In this document: positions 1 through 8,254 of the stretch, one piece after another
Layout of the letters: every line of letters starts with the position of its first letter
Numbering within the stretch: the first letter of the stretch is position 1
From: Paenibacillus mucilaginosus 3016
Lineage (GTDB): Bacteria > Bacillota > Bacilli > Paenibacillales > NBRC-103111
Direction: 5' to 3'
Assembly: GCF_000250655.1 (NCBI RefSeq)
Contig: NC_016935.1
Span: 5,598,001 to 5,662,000 of the forward strand
Length of the DNA: 64,000 bases
Made by a program: the position numbers and the translations under genes
Notes under the pieces: generated by a model
Databases searched by the model: none
What the model was told of the DNA's origin: nothing
The model's input: only the letters and a program-made list of their open reading frames with translations

Positions 1-747
1 TACCTTGAAGGAGCCCATGAGCAGGGTGATGAACAAAAAGGAGTTCGTCGGGCCGAGCAGCGGCAGCGTGATGCGGCGGAACTGCTGAAGCTTCGACGCG
101 CCGTCAATCTCGGCCGCCTCGTAGAGCTCGTCCGGAATCCCGGAGAGGCCGGCCAGGTAGATGACGATCTGGTAGCCGATGCCGGCCCAGACCGCAATGA
201 TCGCGATCGAGATCAGCGAATAGTTCGGATCGGGCAGCCACATCGGCGGCTGCCCGATTCCGATGCTCATCAGGAACTGGTTGATCGGCCCGAGCGAAGG
301 GTGGTACAGAGCGCTCCATACCGCCCCCACCGCGATGATCGACGAGATGTAAGGGATGAAGAACGCCACCTTGAAGTAGCTCTGCAGATACACCTTCGAG
401 TGGATGACAACCGAGAGCAGCAGGGCCAGGAACATGCCTAGCGGCACCGTCAGCAGCGTATACACCAGGTTGTTGCGCAGGGCGGCGCCCACCTTCGCGT
501 CCTGGAACAGTTCCGCGTAGTTGTCCAGGCCGACGAACTTCATCGCGGAGATCCCGCCGACCAGATTCCAGTCGCACAGGCTCAGGTAGAGTGAAAAGAA
601 AACCGGAAACACATACAGCACCAGGATGCCGAGCAACTCCGGTCCGAGGAACAGCCAGCCGGTCAGGGCCTCCCTGCGCCGGTGGTTCCAGAAGTTCGCG
701 CCGGCCTTGGGGGAGAATCCCTCCGCAGCCGCTTGTTTCATTGCCAT
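1..747 (-). CDS. Sugar ABC transporter permease, MalF/UgpA type (3' end cut by window edge)
   Basis: Membrane permease subunit of a binding-protein-dependent carbohydrate importer; 249 codons are visible and the end lies outside the window. The first hydrophobic segment begins near residue 25 (WLFLGPELLGILVLYVFPVFF), and further segments include VYTLLTVPLGMFLALLLSVV. The cytoplasmic EAA loop that contacts the ATPase is clear near residue 215 (YEAAEIDGASKLQQFRRITLPL). Start ATG at 747 follows AGAGGGGGAA; a second in-frame ATG lies two codons later. The partner permease, binding protein and substrate are off-window, so the sugar cannot be named. The frame was read directly on the minus strand; another long frame over the same DNA is spurious. 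Confidence 0.9.
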   Translation of the reverse strand, partial: MAMKQAAAEGFSPKAGANFWNHRRREALTGWLFLGPELLGILVLYVFPVFFSLYLSLCDWNLVGGISAMKFVGLDNYAELFQDAKVGAALRNNLVYTLLTVPLGMFLALLLSVVIHSKVYLQSYFKVAFFIPYISSIIAVGAVWSALYHPSLGPINQFLMSIGIGQPPMWLPDPNYSLISIAIIAVWAGIGYQIVIYLAGLSGIPDELYEAAEIDGASKLQQFRRITLPLLGPTNSFLFITLLMGSFKV

Positions 748-868
748 ATCTTCCCCCTCTTCGTGTCGGATTTGATAGCTTAACTATACGGGCCGGCGGG
801 AGGGAGCGCCGCGTCCGATTCTGACCGGAATGTGCACTATTTTGACCAGGGGTCCGGTTGAGCGAATC

Positions 869-896
869 AAAAAAATCCGCGCCCGTGGCGCGGATT
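869..896 (-). terminator. Rho-independent terminator
   Basis: Read on the minus strand, the arms AATCCGCGCC and GGCGCGGATT flank a 3-nt loop and are followed by seven T. It lies just downstream of the small membrane protein gene at 995-1351. Confidence 0.8.
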
Positions 897-994
897 CGAA
901 TTAGAGACAAGGACGGAGTGGCAGCAGCATGCGGGCGGACCCGAGCGGGCCCGCCCGCGGGAGCGGGGATTCGGAAGGTCCGCTCCCGCCAAGC

Positions 995-1351
995 TTACGG
1001 GCGTCCCGGCCAGGAGTCCTCCCAAGGGAGGCCGGCATCCGAATCCCATGCGGACGGCGCCGGTTCCCGTGACCGCTCGGACTCGAGCCAGCGGAGGGCA
1101 GCCAGCAGGACACAGCCCGTATAGACGGAGCAGACGACGATGACGATCGGGGTCATCGGATAATTCTTGGCGGCATAGAGCAGACGGTCGGCCAGATACG
1201 GGTAGTCCTCCCCTTGGGGAGTGAAGACCGTTTGCTCCTTCCAGTCCCCTATATGGACCAGATCGCCGCCCTGCCAGAGGGCCAGAATCAGGTGCATGAA
1301 CAGCGTGATCCCTGCGGCGGCCAGCTGGAGCATGTACCAAACGGGACGCAT
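995..1351 (-). CDS. Small membrane protein of unknown function
   Basis: 118 residues. Two hydrophobic helices are visible: residues about 5-25 (WYMLQLAAAGITLFMHLILAL) and about 70-90 (TPIVIVVCSVYTGCVLLAAL). The loop between them is hydrophilic and the tail is charged and Pro/Trp-rich (SERSREPAPSAWDSDAG). No family was recognised. The ATG at 1351 is preceded by AAGGAGGAACC, an excellent ribosome site. It has its own extended -10 promoter and a downstream terminator, so it is probably monocistronic. Confidence 0.75.
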   Translation of the reverse strand: MRPVWYMLQLAAAGITLFMHLILALWQGGDLVHIGDWKEQTVFTPQGEDYPYLADRLLYAAKNYPMTPIVIVVCSVYTGCVLLAALRWLESERSREPAPSAWDSDAGLPWEDSWPGRP

Positions 1352-1406
1352 GGTTCCTCCTTCGTTCCACAGGCGGCATCGCCCTTGAATGATTGGATGT
1401 CATTCT

Positions 1407-1415
1407 ATTATACCA
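1407..1415 (-). promoter_or_regulatory. Extended -10 promoter
   Basis: On the minus strand TGGTATAAT (TGN plus a perfect -10 hexamer) lies about 56 bp upstream of the ATG at 1351. No convincing -35 box is seen, as is usual for extended -10 promoters. Confidence 0.6.
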
Positions 1416-1444
1416 ATAATTCCCTGTATTGGGAGGCTCCATCA

Positions 1445-1472
1445 CAAAAAAAGAGCAGCCCGTTCAGGCTGC
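1445..1472 (-). terminator. Rho-independent terminator of the tetR gene
   Basis: Minus-strand hairpin GCAGCC / GGCTGC with a 6-nt loop, followed by seven T. It is the first terminator downstream of the TetR gene ending at 1610. Confidence 0.75.
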
Positions 1473-1609
1473 CCTGCAGTGCAACGAAACGACCGCCTCG
1501 CATGCAGCGGTTTGTGGCCGCTTCGGCCGGCACCTGCTGCGGCTCCGGGTACGAAAGCAGCGCAGCGGTTCGCTCGGCGTCCCGAATCTTAGCCGTTCAC
1601 CAGCCGATT

Positions 1610-2188
1610 TCAATCGGCACGGATTCCTTCATAGACTTGGGTTACCAGCTCCTTGATATAGGTATCGTCAATCCGGTCCCCCGTAACCAACAAGCGGTAG
1701 AATATGGGTCCGTAGACCAGATCCGTACATAGTGCGCGATCGAGATCCTTTTTTAATTCTCCACGCCCAATCCCCCGGTCCAAAATTCCATGAACCTCCT
1801 GCCGGCGGGGCTGGATATAGCGGGTCCGATAAGCCTCCGCCAATGCGGGATCCATCTGTCCTTCCCCAATAATCTCGAGAAAAATGGAACCCTCACGGCT
1901 TAACATAAACCGGGCCATGTTCGTGGCATGCGCCAGCATATCCTGGAGCACCTCTCCCGTATCCGGTACAGGAAGTCTTGCGGTGGCGGCGGACAAAAAG
2001 CCGTCCATGACAACGGCAGCCTTGTTGGGCCACCATTTATAGATCGTAGCCTTGCTGACCTTGGCCCGATCCGCGATTTTTTCTACGGTCACCGCTCCAA
2101 AGCCCATTTCCAGCAAGAGATCATAGGAAACGGAGAGGATGGCGTTTTGCGTCTCCACATTGCGCGGACGCCCTCTTTTCGCCTGCAC
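1610..2188 (-). CDS. TetR/AcrR family transcriptional regulator
   Basis: 192 residues. The N-terminal TetR helix-turn-helix spans about residues 12-58, with recognition region KIADRAKVSKATIYKWWPNK. The rest is a helical ligand-binding domain with the C-terminal layout of TetR_C_11-like AcrR proteins. Start is GTG at 2188 after AGGAGGG. It is divergent from the MFS transporter at 2360, and three ATACGTTYAGTAT sites lie between them, so the simplest reading is a self-controlled repressor of that efflux pump. The inducer is unknown. Confidence 0.9.
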   Translation of the reverse strand: MQAKRGRPRNVETQNAILSVSYDLLLEMGFGAVTVEKIADRAKVSKATIYKWWPNKAAVVMDGFLSAATARLPVPDTGEVLQDMLAHATNMARFMLSREGSIFLEIIGEGQMDPALAEAYRTRYIQPRRQEVHGILDRGIGRGELKKDLDRALCTDLVYGPIFYRLLVTGDRIDDTYIKELVTQVYEGIRAD

Positions 2189-2233
2189 GTGAACCCTCCT
2201 TTACTGCTGTTCATCGTCAGCACTATATAAACC

Positions 2234-2344
2234 ATACGTTTAGTATACGAAAGTTGAGCCGTTTTAAAAAGCCTATTTACAAAACGATACGTTCAGTATA
2301 TTATTGGAATCAGCAATTACAAAACGATACGTTCAGTATATAAT
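2234..2344. promoter_or_regulatory. Divergent promoter region with three TetR operator-like sites
   Basis: ATACGTTTAGTAT (2234-2246) and two copies of ATACGTTCAGTAT (2287-2299, 2327-2339) have ATAC...GTAT dyad arms. Toward the MFS gene, -35 TTTACA (2276-2281) and -10 TATTAT (2299-2304) are 17 bp apart with the second operator in the spacer. The third operator sits in the same way between ATTACA (2316-2321) and TATAAT (2339-2344). For the tetR gene a minus-strand TATACT overlaps the first site. Confidence 0.7.
2277..2341 (+). repeat. 25-bp direct repeat, 40-bp period (duplicated promoter-operator)
   Basis: Positions 2277-2301 and 2317-2341 are identical over 25 bases, from TTACAAAACG to TTCAGTATAT. 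Each copy carries a -35-like hexamer, an operator-like dyad and a -10, so the unit looks duplicated as a promoter-operator module. Confidence 0.85.
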
Positions 2345-2359
2345 TTGAGGAGGATCACT

Positions 2360-3589
2360 ATGCAAAAGGTACAAGGTAGTCCAGACCGTCGGGTTTCAAG
2401 CTGGATCATGCTTCTGTTGTCAGCCGCATGCGGGCTTATCGTTGCCAATCTTTATTACGCCCAAACCCTGGTAGGGCCGATTCACGATGCCATCGGCCTC
2501 TCATCTGCAGCCGCAGGGTTCATTGTGACCGTAACTCAGATCGGTTATGTCATCGGGCTGCTGTTCATCGTACCGTTAAGCGACGTCATTGAAAATCGGC
2601 GCCTCACGGTGATCATGCTTATGGTGGCCGTCGCAGCACTGCTGACTGCAGGTTTCGCCCAAACCGCACCCTGGTTTTTGTCCGCATCTCTGTTTATTGG
2701 AATCGGATCTGCAGTCGCTCAAATTCTGGTCCCCCTCGCCGCCTTCTTGGCGTCTGAGGAAGAGCGCGGCCGCGTGGTCGGCAGTGTCATGAGCGGTCTT
2801 TTACTGGGGATTATGTTCGCCCGGCCCTTGGCAAGTTTTATTGCCGGCATTTGGGACTGGAGAGCCATATTTGTGATATCGGCAGCCGTTACCTTTCTGC
2901 TTGCCGCTGTATTAGGGTACGCTCTTCCATATCGCAAGCCGTCTCCTGCGGTTCGTTACGGACAACTGATTCTTTCCTTAGGTGCTATCCTGCATCGAAC
3001 TCCGGCTTTGCGGCGCCGCGCTTTATATCAAGCTTTTTTATTCGGCGCCTTCAGCCTGTTCTGGACGGTCGTTCCCTTACACTTGGCCGATACGTTCGGC
3101 ATGTCCCAAAGCGGCATTGCATGGTTTGCCCTGGTTGGCGTAGCCGGCGCCATCGCTGCCCCGATGGCCGGAAGATTAGCCGATCGGGGCTGGAGCAGGA
3201 GGTTAACCGGGCTGGCCATGGTGACGGCCTTCATGTCGTTTTTGCTCATTCATTTGTTCGCCAGTCATTCTGTACTCGCATTGATCCTTCTCTTCATCTC
3301 CGCCATTACACTCGACATGAGCGTGTCGGGAAATCTGGTCATCAGTCAGCGCGCGATTTACTCCCTGGGCAGTGAAGCGAGAGGACGCCTGAACGGACTC
3401 TTTATGTCCATCTTCTTTATAGGGGGCGCCATCGGCTCCTCTGTGGGAAGCTGGTCTTATGCGCAAGGGGGCTGGAAGCTCACCTCTCTCATCGGAACCC
3501 TTCTGCCGGTCCTGGCTCTGATCTACTTTCTCACCGAGAGCAGAACAACCGGGGCCAAGAACATAACCGTGACCAAGAATCAAATGTAA
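2360..3589 (+). CDS. MFS transporter, probable efflux pump
   Basis: 409 residues with about 12 hydrophobic segments. The loop between helices 2 and 3 carries the MFS motif A region (VPLSDVIENRRL), and a second motif-A-like stretch (AGRLADRGWSRRL) begins the C-terminal half. Helix 1 ends with VANLYYAQTLVGPI, a pattern common in YgaY/YnfM-like proteins. The true start is ATG at 2360, preceded by GAGGAGGA; an upstream TTG at 2345 would overlap the ribosome site. Divergent TetR and operators suggest export of a toxic compound. The substrate cannot be read from sequence. Confidence 0.88.
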   Translation: MQKVQGSPDRRVSSWIMLLLSAACGLIVANLYYAQTLVGPIHDAIGLSSAAAGFIVTVTQIGYVIGLLFIVPLSDVIENRRLTVIMLMVAVAALLTAGFAQTAPWFLSASLFIGIGSAVAQILVPLAAFLASEEERGRVVGSVMSGLLLGIMFARPLASFIAGIWDWRAIFVISAAVTFLLAAVLGYALPYRKPSPAVRYGQLILSLGAILHRTPALRRRALYQAFLFGAFSLFWTVVPLHLADTFGMSQSGIAWFALVGVAGAIAAPMAGRLADRGWSRRLTGLAMVTAFMSFLLIHLFASHSVLALILLFISAITLDMSVSGNLVISQRAIYSLGSEARGRLNGLFMSIFFIGGAIGSSVGSWSYAQGGWKLTSLIGTLLPVLALIYFLTESRTTGAKNITVTKNQM

Positions 3590-3635
3590 AGGCCGCGTAT
3601 AGCTTGAGCCCGGGCATGCATGGCATATGCCAAAA

Positions 3636-3659
3636 ATCCCCTTACTCCGGTAAGGGGAT
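3636..3659. terminator. Hairpin after the MFS gene
   Basis: ATCCCCTTA / TAAGGGGAT with a 6-nt loop, 46 bp after the MFS stop. A five-A run precedes it, so the T-tract is on the minus strand; on the plus strand it lacks a U-tract. Confidence 0.5.
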
Positions 3660-3795
3660 CACATGCCGGCAGAGTGACCTTCACTCCCGTTCGCGGTTCT
3701 CCCGTCGCCGCCTCCTTTACGAATCTTTAACACCGGGTTAATACCGCGTTAAATCTATTTTCCTATACTGACAAAAGATAGGAGGTGAATGAGAG

Positions 3796-3885
3796 ATGTA
3801 TTATGAGGAAGATCGCGTGCCTTACGATGCACCGGACGAAGACATATACGAGACCGCAGCGTCTTCTTTGGATACGAACGAGTAA
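3796..3885 (+). CDS. 29-residue acidic micro-ORF
   Basis: MYYEEDRVPYDAPDEDIYET followed by nine more residues; ten Asp/Glu against one Arg. The ATG at 3796 has AGGAGGTGA 7 bp upstream, a near-perfect ribosome site, and the stop is followed within 3 bp by a strong terminator. This compact gene-plus-terminator layout argues for real expression although the ORF is very short. No homologue was recognised. It has no membrane segment and no cysteine. Function unknown. Confidence 0.55.
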   Translation: MYYEEDRVPYDAPDEDIYETAASSLDTNE

Positions 3886-3887
3886 AC

Positions 3888-3921
3888 AAAAAAGCACTTG
3901 TCCGAGGACAGTGCTTTTTTT
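3888..3921 (+). terminator. Rho-independent terminator (bidirectional)
   Basis: AGCACTTGTCC / GGACAGTGCT with a 2-nt apex and one bulged T, followed by seven T and preceded by six A. Confidence 0.85.
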
Positions 3922-4074
3922 GTTGGATAGCGCCGGAACGGAAATTCCGCTTCCCGGTCTATCCGGGTCACACAAAGAAAGAGGACCCGCGAGTCCGGCC
4001 GCACGGTAAGGCATCACCGCGAACCGGTGTGTCCCGTGCCTACTGATCTTCGCGGACCCTCCGCTTGGGACGCC

Positions 4075-4779
4075 CTATGCTGTTTCCTCGCCGAACCGCT
4101 CCAAAATGGCCTTCACCGCCTGCATGCGCTCCGGATCGATCCCCTGTGCGGGATCCCCGCCGAACCGGACCCCGGTCCCGAAGTGGACCTCCCGCACGCC
4201 CGTGCGGCGGAGAAACGCTTCGAGCCCTTCGGGGCGCAGGCCGCTGCCGGCCAGCACCGTCAGATGCGTGCCGCGGCTCAGCTCCGTCAGCTCCCGGAGC
4301 CGCTCGGCCGCCTCTAGGGCGCTCGGCCGGCCGCCGGAGGTCAGCACATGCCGGATCTGCGGGTAGGCGAGCAGCGTCCGCAGGGCGCCAGGCTGGTCCC
4401 CGATCTCGTCGAACGCCCGGTGGAAGGTGACGGACAAGTCCCCTGCCGCTTCCAGCAGCACCTTCAGCGCTTCCTCATCCACGGTGCCTTCCCGGGTCAG
4501 GGCGCCGAGCACCACCCCGCCGGCGCCGGCCGCACGGATGAGGCGGACCGACTCCGCCATCTCCAGGAGTTCGTCCCGTTCGTACCGGAACGAACGGCTG
4601 TGCGGCCTCACCATCACGTGCACCGGGACCGGCACGGCTTCCACGACCTCTTGAATGCTTCCCGGCTCCGGCGTCAGTCCGCCTTCTTCGAAGGCGGCGA
4701 TATACTCGATCCGGTCCGCGCCGCATCGGACGGCGGCCGCAGCCTCCGCCGCATTCACAGCGATGACCTCCAGCTTCAC
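4075..4779 (-). CDS. cutC: CutC family protein (copper homeostasis protein homologue)
   Basis: 234 residues, the usual length for CutC TIM-barrel proteins. Family signatures are the N-terminal KLEVIAVNAAEAAAAVRCGA, RIEYIAAFEEGGLTPEPG, VMVRPHSRSFRY, the FHRAFDE loop and LTSGGRPSALEA. The bacterial role in copper tolerance is established mainly by name; the enzymatic activity of the family is unclear. Start is GTG at 4779, 25 bp after the barstar-like gene, so the two are probably co-transcribed. An upstream in-frame extension would overlap the barstar gene and is not supported. Confidence 0.88.
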   Translation of the reverse strand: MKLEVIAVNAAEAAAAVRCGADRIEYIAAFEEGGLTPEPGSIQEVVEAVPVPVHVMVRPHSRSFRYERDELLEMAESVRLIRAAGAGGVVLGALTREGTVDEEALKVLLEAAGDLSVTFHRAFDEIGDQPGALRTLLAYPQIRHVLTSGGRPSALEAAERLRELTELSRGTHLTVLAGSGLRPEGLEAFLRRTGVREVHFGTGVRFGGDPAQGIDPERMQAVKAILERFGEETA

Positions 4780-4804
4780 GCCGCCCGGTTCCCTGCTCGC
4801 CGGG

Positions 4805-5083
4805 CTACGCATCCTTCGTAAACCGGAAGCTGCCGTCCAGCTGCCTGACGGCCTCTTCGAAGAGCTCGGCCGTACTCTCGCCGTAAGGGCCGAGGGCCTG
4901 CACGGCCGCCCCGTAGTGCTTCCAATCGATTTCGAGCGGCAGCTCCACCTCACCGGTGAGGCAGTCCCACAGCGCATCCAGGTTGTTCCCGTAGTGCTCC
5001 GGCAGCCCCAGCTTCTCCTTCAGTTCACGGTGCAGCTCTTCCTTCGTCGCCATTCTCGTTCCGTCCAATGTTACGCTTCGCAC
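4805..5083 (-). CDS. Barstar-family protein (RNase inhibitor fold)
   Basis: 92 residues matching the barstar family, with the core YGNNLDALWDCLTG and the C-terminal strand SFRF. Barstars bind and inhibit barnase-type RNases; many genomes carry solitary homologues whose partner is unknown. The GTG start at 5083 is set by GAGGAGGAG 6 bp upstream. It precedes cutC. No barnase or toxin gene is visible nearby, so it is an orphan inhibitor here. Confidence 0.85.
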   Translation of the reverse strand: MRSVTLDGTRMATKEELHRELKEKLGLPEHYGNNLDALWDCLTGEVELPLEIDWKHYGAAVQALGPYGESTAELFEEAVRQLDGSFRFTKDA

Positions 5084-5158
5084 GGCAGCTCCTCCTCAGC
5101 TCCAGTTGTGATGTGCTCCGCGCCATTATAGCATACAACCCCCGGCAGGCTGGAAAGC

Positions 5159-5225
5159 TTCATAGGATCTTAACCTTCACGGGATCTTAATCTTCATAGG
5201 ATCTTAACCTTCATAGGATCTTAAC
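5159..5225 (+). repeat. Four tandem 17-bp repeats
   Basis: TTCATAGGATCTTAACC repeated four times head to tail. The second copy has three changes (TTCACGGGATCTTAATC), the other three are nearly identical. It lies in the intergenic space upstream of the barstar-cutC genes on their 5' side. Confidence 0.9.
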
Positions 5226-5519
5226 AAACGGCCCGGAGGGGCTCACGGCAGCCGGCGGCCCTGCCCCGCCATGCTTACGCATCCAAGCCTCCATGGCTTC
5301 CGCTGCCGGCAAGCAGAATCTCCTGCGCCCCGCCGGCCGCTGTGGAGACTTCCTCGGCTGCCCCTACGGCCCCCTGCTTCCTGAATGAAGAAGGCGTGAA
5401 AAGGGAGGGAGGGACCGACAGGACTGAATCCAGGGCCGCGCAGCAGACATCCGCCGCCCAGGCCGTAGTATGAAGTTGACAGCTTCTTCCCCCTCTATTA
5501 TTCTTTTCTTTCAGACTCT
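5226..5519. other. GC-rich intergenic stretch, nothing recognised
   Basis: About 290 bp between the tandem repeat and the next gene. No ORF with a ribosome site, RNA motif or convincing promoter was seen. Confidence 0.6.
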
Positions 5520-6290
5520 ATGGAAAGCAGGAACCGTACATTGAAACTCGCTATGCTGCTGTACTACGCCCTTACCTTCCTCGGCACCGTACTGCTGGTG
5601 TCCTCCGGCCGCCAGGGCTGGCTCCTCGTGTTCCTCCCGCTGGTGCTGCTGGCATCGGTGCCGCTGGCCGTATGGGACGGACTCCAGTACCATCGGCTGT
5701 TCCACGCCGGACGGGTGGAAGAAGCCTTCGAGGAGGTGGACCGAAGGGAGCGCAAATATGCACGCAGCCCCCGGATGCGGATCAGGCTGCAGCTGATCAA
5801 GGCGCAGCTGTACACGAATATGGGAGCGTTTGAGACGTCGGACCGGCTGCTGGAAGGGCTCGGCGGCGGGCTCGACTCCAACGCGGAAGGGCTGCGCCTC
5901 GGGCTGAAGTCGTTCAATGCCTTCCTGTCCGGCGGAGACTTGGCTGCTGCGCATCAGGATCTGGCCGCATCCATGAAGCACCTGGACGTGCCGGCCAACC
6001 ATCTGCTCCTGGCCGTGATGGAGAGGGAGCTTGGCCGTACCGTCGAAGCGGAAGCCTCCTTCGGTACCTTCCTGGCCCTTAAGAATCGAAAAAGGTTCTT
6101 TTTCGGAAAAACGCTCCTGGTGATGGACAAACAGCTCCTGATCCCCTATGAGCAGTATCTGCTCGGCCGCTACTATCTGGCCTGCGGGGAAACGGCGGAG
6201 GCCCGGCATCATCTGAGGCTTGCGGCGCAGGCACCGCGCCCGAGCCTCTATACGAAGCTGTCCGCGGAGCTGCTCTCGCAAACGGGCTGA
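5520..6290 (+). CDS. Membrane-anchored TPR-like protein of unknown function
   Basis: 256 residues. Two N-terminal membrane helices are visible (about residues 12-28 and 33-50), then a soluble helical domain with TPR-like spacing, e.g. FHAGRVEEAFEEVDRRERKY, and LLGRYYLACGETAEARHHL near the C terminus. Such proteins are usually scaffold or envelope proteins; no function can be assigned. The start is uncertain: the ATG at 5520 lacks a clear ribosome site and no better start is visible. It converges on ldh with a shared terminator between. Confidence 0.7.
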   Translation: MESRNRTLKLAMLLYYALTFLGTVLLVSSGRQGWLLVFLPLVLLASVPLAVWDGLQYHRLFHAGRVEEAFEEVDRRERKYARSPRMRIRLQLIKAQLYTNMGAFETSDRLLEGLGGGLDSNAEGLRLGLKSFNAFLSGGDLAAAHQDLAASMKHLDVPANHLLLAVMERELGRTVEAEASFGTFLALKNRKRFFFGKTLLVMDKQLLIPYEQYLLGRYYLACGETAEARHHLRLAAQAPRPSLYTKLSAELLSQTG

Positions 6291-6372
6291 AGCGCCGCCG
6301 GAGGAAGGCCCTGCGGGATATCGGGCTGCCGTGGGCGGGACGTAAGAAAACGTTCGAGTTGAGAACAGCAAA

Positions 6373-6419
6373 AGTCCGGCCGGGGGAAGCGTCATGCCTG
6401 CCCCGACCGGACTTTTTTT
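6373..6419 (+). terminator. Rho-independent terminator
   Basis: AGTCCGGCCGGGG / CCCCGACCGGACT hairpin followed by seven T on the plus strand. It ends the TPR gene and may also serve ldh from the other side. Confidence 0.85.
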
Positions 6420-6484
6420 GCACCATTTCAGCTGTTTGTTCTCCGCAGCTGTGTCCCTGACTTCCGCCTCGAATGCTGCAAGCC

Positions 6485-7408
6485 CTACAATCCGATGGAC
6501 TGGATAATGTCGCGCAGCTTCCCGGCTGAGCGATGCAGTCCGTCGGTTTCTTCCCCGGACAGCTTCAGCTTCATCACCGAGCGTACGCCCTGCTTGTCCA
6601 CAATGCATGGGACGCCGAGATATACATCCGATATCCCATGGTAATCCTCGAGCAGGGTGGACACGTTCAGCACCGCGCCTTCGTCCCGGAGGATCGCCGT
6701 GCAGATCCGGTCGATCGCCAGCGCAATGGCGTAATAGGTGGCTCCTTTGGCCGAGATGATCTGGTAGGCGGCATCCCGGGTATTCGTGAAGATGTCCTCT
6801 CTGGCCTCGTTTCCGATCCCAAGCTCCGTCCCCGCCACATTCGCCAGGCTCCATACGGGGACCTCCGAATCGCCGTGTTCCCCGATGATGTGCGCATGCA
6901 CGCTGCGGGGGTCGATGCTGAGATGCTCCCCGATCAGATAACGGAAGCGGGCGCTGTCGAGCAGCGTGCCCGTGCCGATAACCCGGTGCGCCGGCCACTG
7001 CGACTTCTTAAGGGACAGATAGCTCATGACATCCACCGGGTTCGTTGCGATCAGCAGGATGCCGTGGGAGTTGACCTTCGTCACCTCGCCGATGATGCTG
7101 TCGAAGATCGAGGCGTTGCGCTTCAGCAGATCGATCCGCGTCTCGCCCTGCTTCTGGGCGGCTCCGGCCGTGATCACGATAATCTCGGCGTCCCGGCAGT
7201 CCTCGTAGGTGCCCGCCCATACCTTCGTCCGGCCCAGGAAGGGCAGGCCGTGGTTCATGTCGAGCGCATCGCCGACCGCCTTCTCATGGTTGGCGTCGAT
7301 GAGCACAAGCTCGTCCGCCCTCTCCCGCAGCAGCAGGGTATACGCAGACGTAGAGCCGACCGCTCCTACACCGATGACGGCAATCCGGGTTGCTTTTTTC
7401 ACGTTCAT
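6485..7408 (-). CDS. ldh: L-lactate dehydrogenase
   Basis: 307 residues. The NAD-binding glycine motif IGVGAVGST is near residue 12. The specificity loop reads AGAAQKQGETRIDLL, with Gln at the position that selects lactate (Arg in malate dehydrogenases). The Asp of LLDSARFR and the catalytic His of IIGEHGDSEVPVWS are both present. It reduces pyruvate to L-lactate in the cytosol and regenerates NAD+ in fermentation. It follows the FNT channel gene by 57 bp on the same strand, suggesting a shared transcript for making and moving lactate or related acids. Confidence 0.95.
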   Translation of the reverse strand: MNVKKATRIAVIGVGAVGSTSAYTLLLRERADELVLIDANHEKAVGDALDMNHGLPFLGRTKVWAGTYEDCRDAEIIVITAGAAQKQGETRIDLLKRNASIFDSIIGEVTKVNSHGILLIATNPVDVMSYLSLKKSQWPAHRVIGTGTLLDSARFRYLIGEHLSIDPRSVHAHIIGEHGDSEVPVWSLANVAGTELGIGNEAREDIFTNTRDAAYQIISAKGATYYAIALAIDRICTAILRDEGAVLNVSTLLEDYHGISDVYLGVPCIVDKQGVRSVMKLKLSGEETDGLHRSAGKLRDIIQSIGL

Positions 7409-7465
7409 CCATCCTTTCCGGTTTCAAGCGTATTCGAAGGCCTTACCGGCCTGCTTCCTCATGGA

Positions 7466-8254
7466 TTACCCTTCCTGCCCGTCCAGAAACGGCTTGTTGA
7501 CATAATAATACATCGCTGCCATGAGCACTGCCCCGCCGATAAAATTGCCGATCGTCACCGGGATCAGGTTGTAAACGACCCCTTCGAAGGAGATCGTGCC
7601 CGGGTGCTGCAGCACCAGCGCAATGGCAAAGGTGCACATGTTGGCGATGCTGTGCTCGTAGCCCGAAATGAAGAAACAGAAGACGAACAGCATCATGGCG
7701 AACATCTTGGGCCCGTCCTGCTTGAACGACATCGGGATGAAGAACGCCAGGCAGACGAGCCAGTTACACAGAATCGCACGGAAGAACAGCTCAAGTACCG
7801 GGGCATGCATCTTTTTCTCCACCACACTCAGCAGAAAAGCATTGACGCTGTTGTCCCGGAACAGCCCCGTCAGGTAGATCAGCCCCGCAAACACGACGGC
7901 GCCGAGGATGTTGCCTGCGTAGCTCGCCGCCCACAGCTTGGCCGCCTCGATCCAGCGGATCCGCCTGCGCAGCGCCGCATACGTGAAGTAGAACGTGTTC
8001 CCGGTGAAGAGGTCTCCACCCCCGTATGCGATCAGAATGATCGCCGCCCCGAACGTCAGCGCCGCCATCGGGTACGTGAACGGGGAGTGCTCAAGATAGA
8101 AGAAGCTGCCCGTACGGAACGCCACAATGACCCCGAAGCCGATGAACATGCTGGCCAGCGCCGATCTCGAGAGATACCGGAGCAGGCTCTGCCGGTAGAT
8201 CTTCCGCTTCTTCAGTGCCAGCTGCTCTACCTTCAGCAGCGGTTCTTGTTCCAT
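7466..8254 (-). CDS. Formate/nitrite transporter (FNT) family channel
   Basis: 262 residues, six predicted membrane helices, pentameric FNT fold. Family signatures: GGGDLFTGNTF in the first half (omega loop region) and ISGYEHSIANM, which carries the conserved pore histidine (FocA H209 equivalent). FNT proteins pass formate, nitrite, hydrosulfide or small monocarboxylates. Adjacent ldh suggests that lactate may be the physiological cargo, as for some FNT members; this is inference. The ATG at 8254 is preceded by GGCGGTGA; an upstream TTG at 8275 is less likely. Confidence 0.9.
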   Translation of the reverse strand: MEQEPLLKVEQLALKKRKIYRQSLLRYLSRSALASMFIGFGVIVAFRTGSFFYLEHSPFTYPMAALTFGAAIILIAYGGGDLFTGNTFYFTYAALRRRIRWIEAAKLWAASYAGNILGAVVFAGLIYLTGLFRDNSVNAFLLSVVEKKMHAPVLELFFRAILCNWLVCLAFFIPMSFKQDGPKMFAMMLFVFCFFISGYEHSIANMCTFAIALVLQHPGTISFEGVVYNLIPVTIGNFIGGAVLMAAMYYYVNKPFLDGQEG

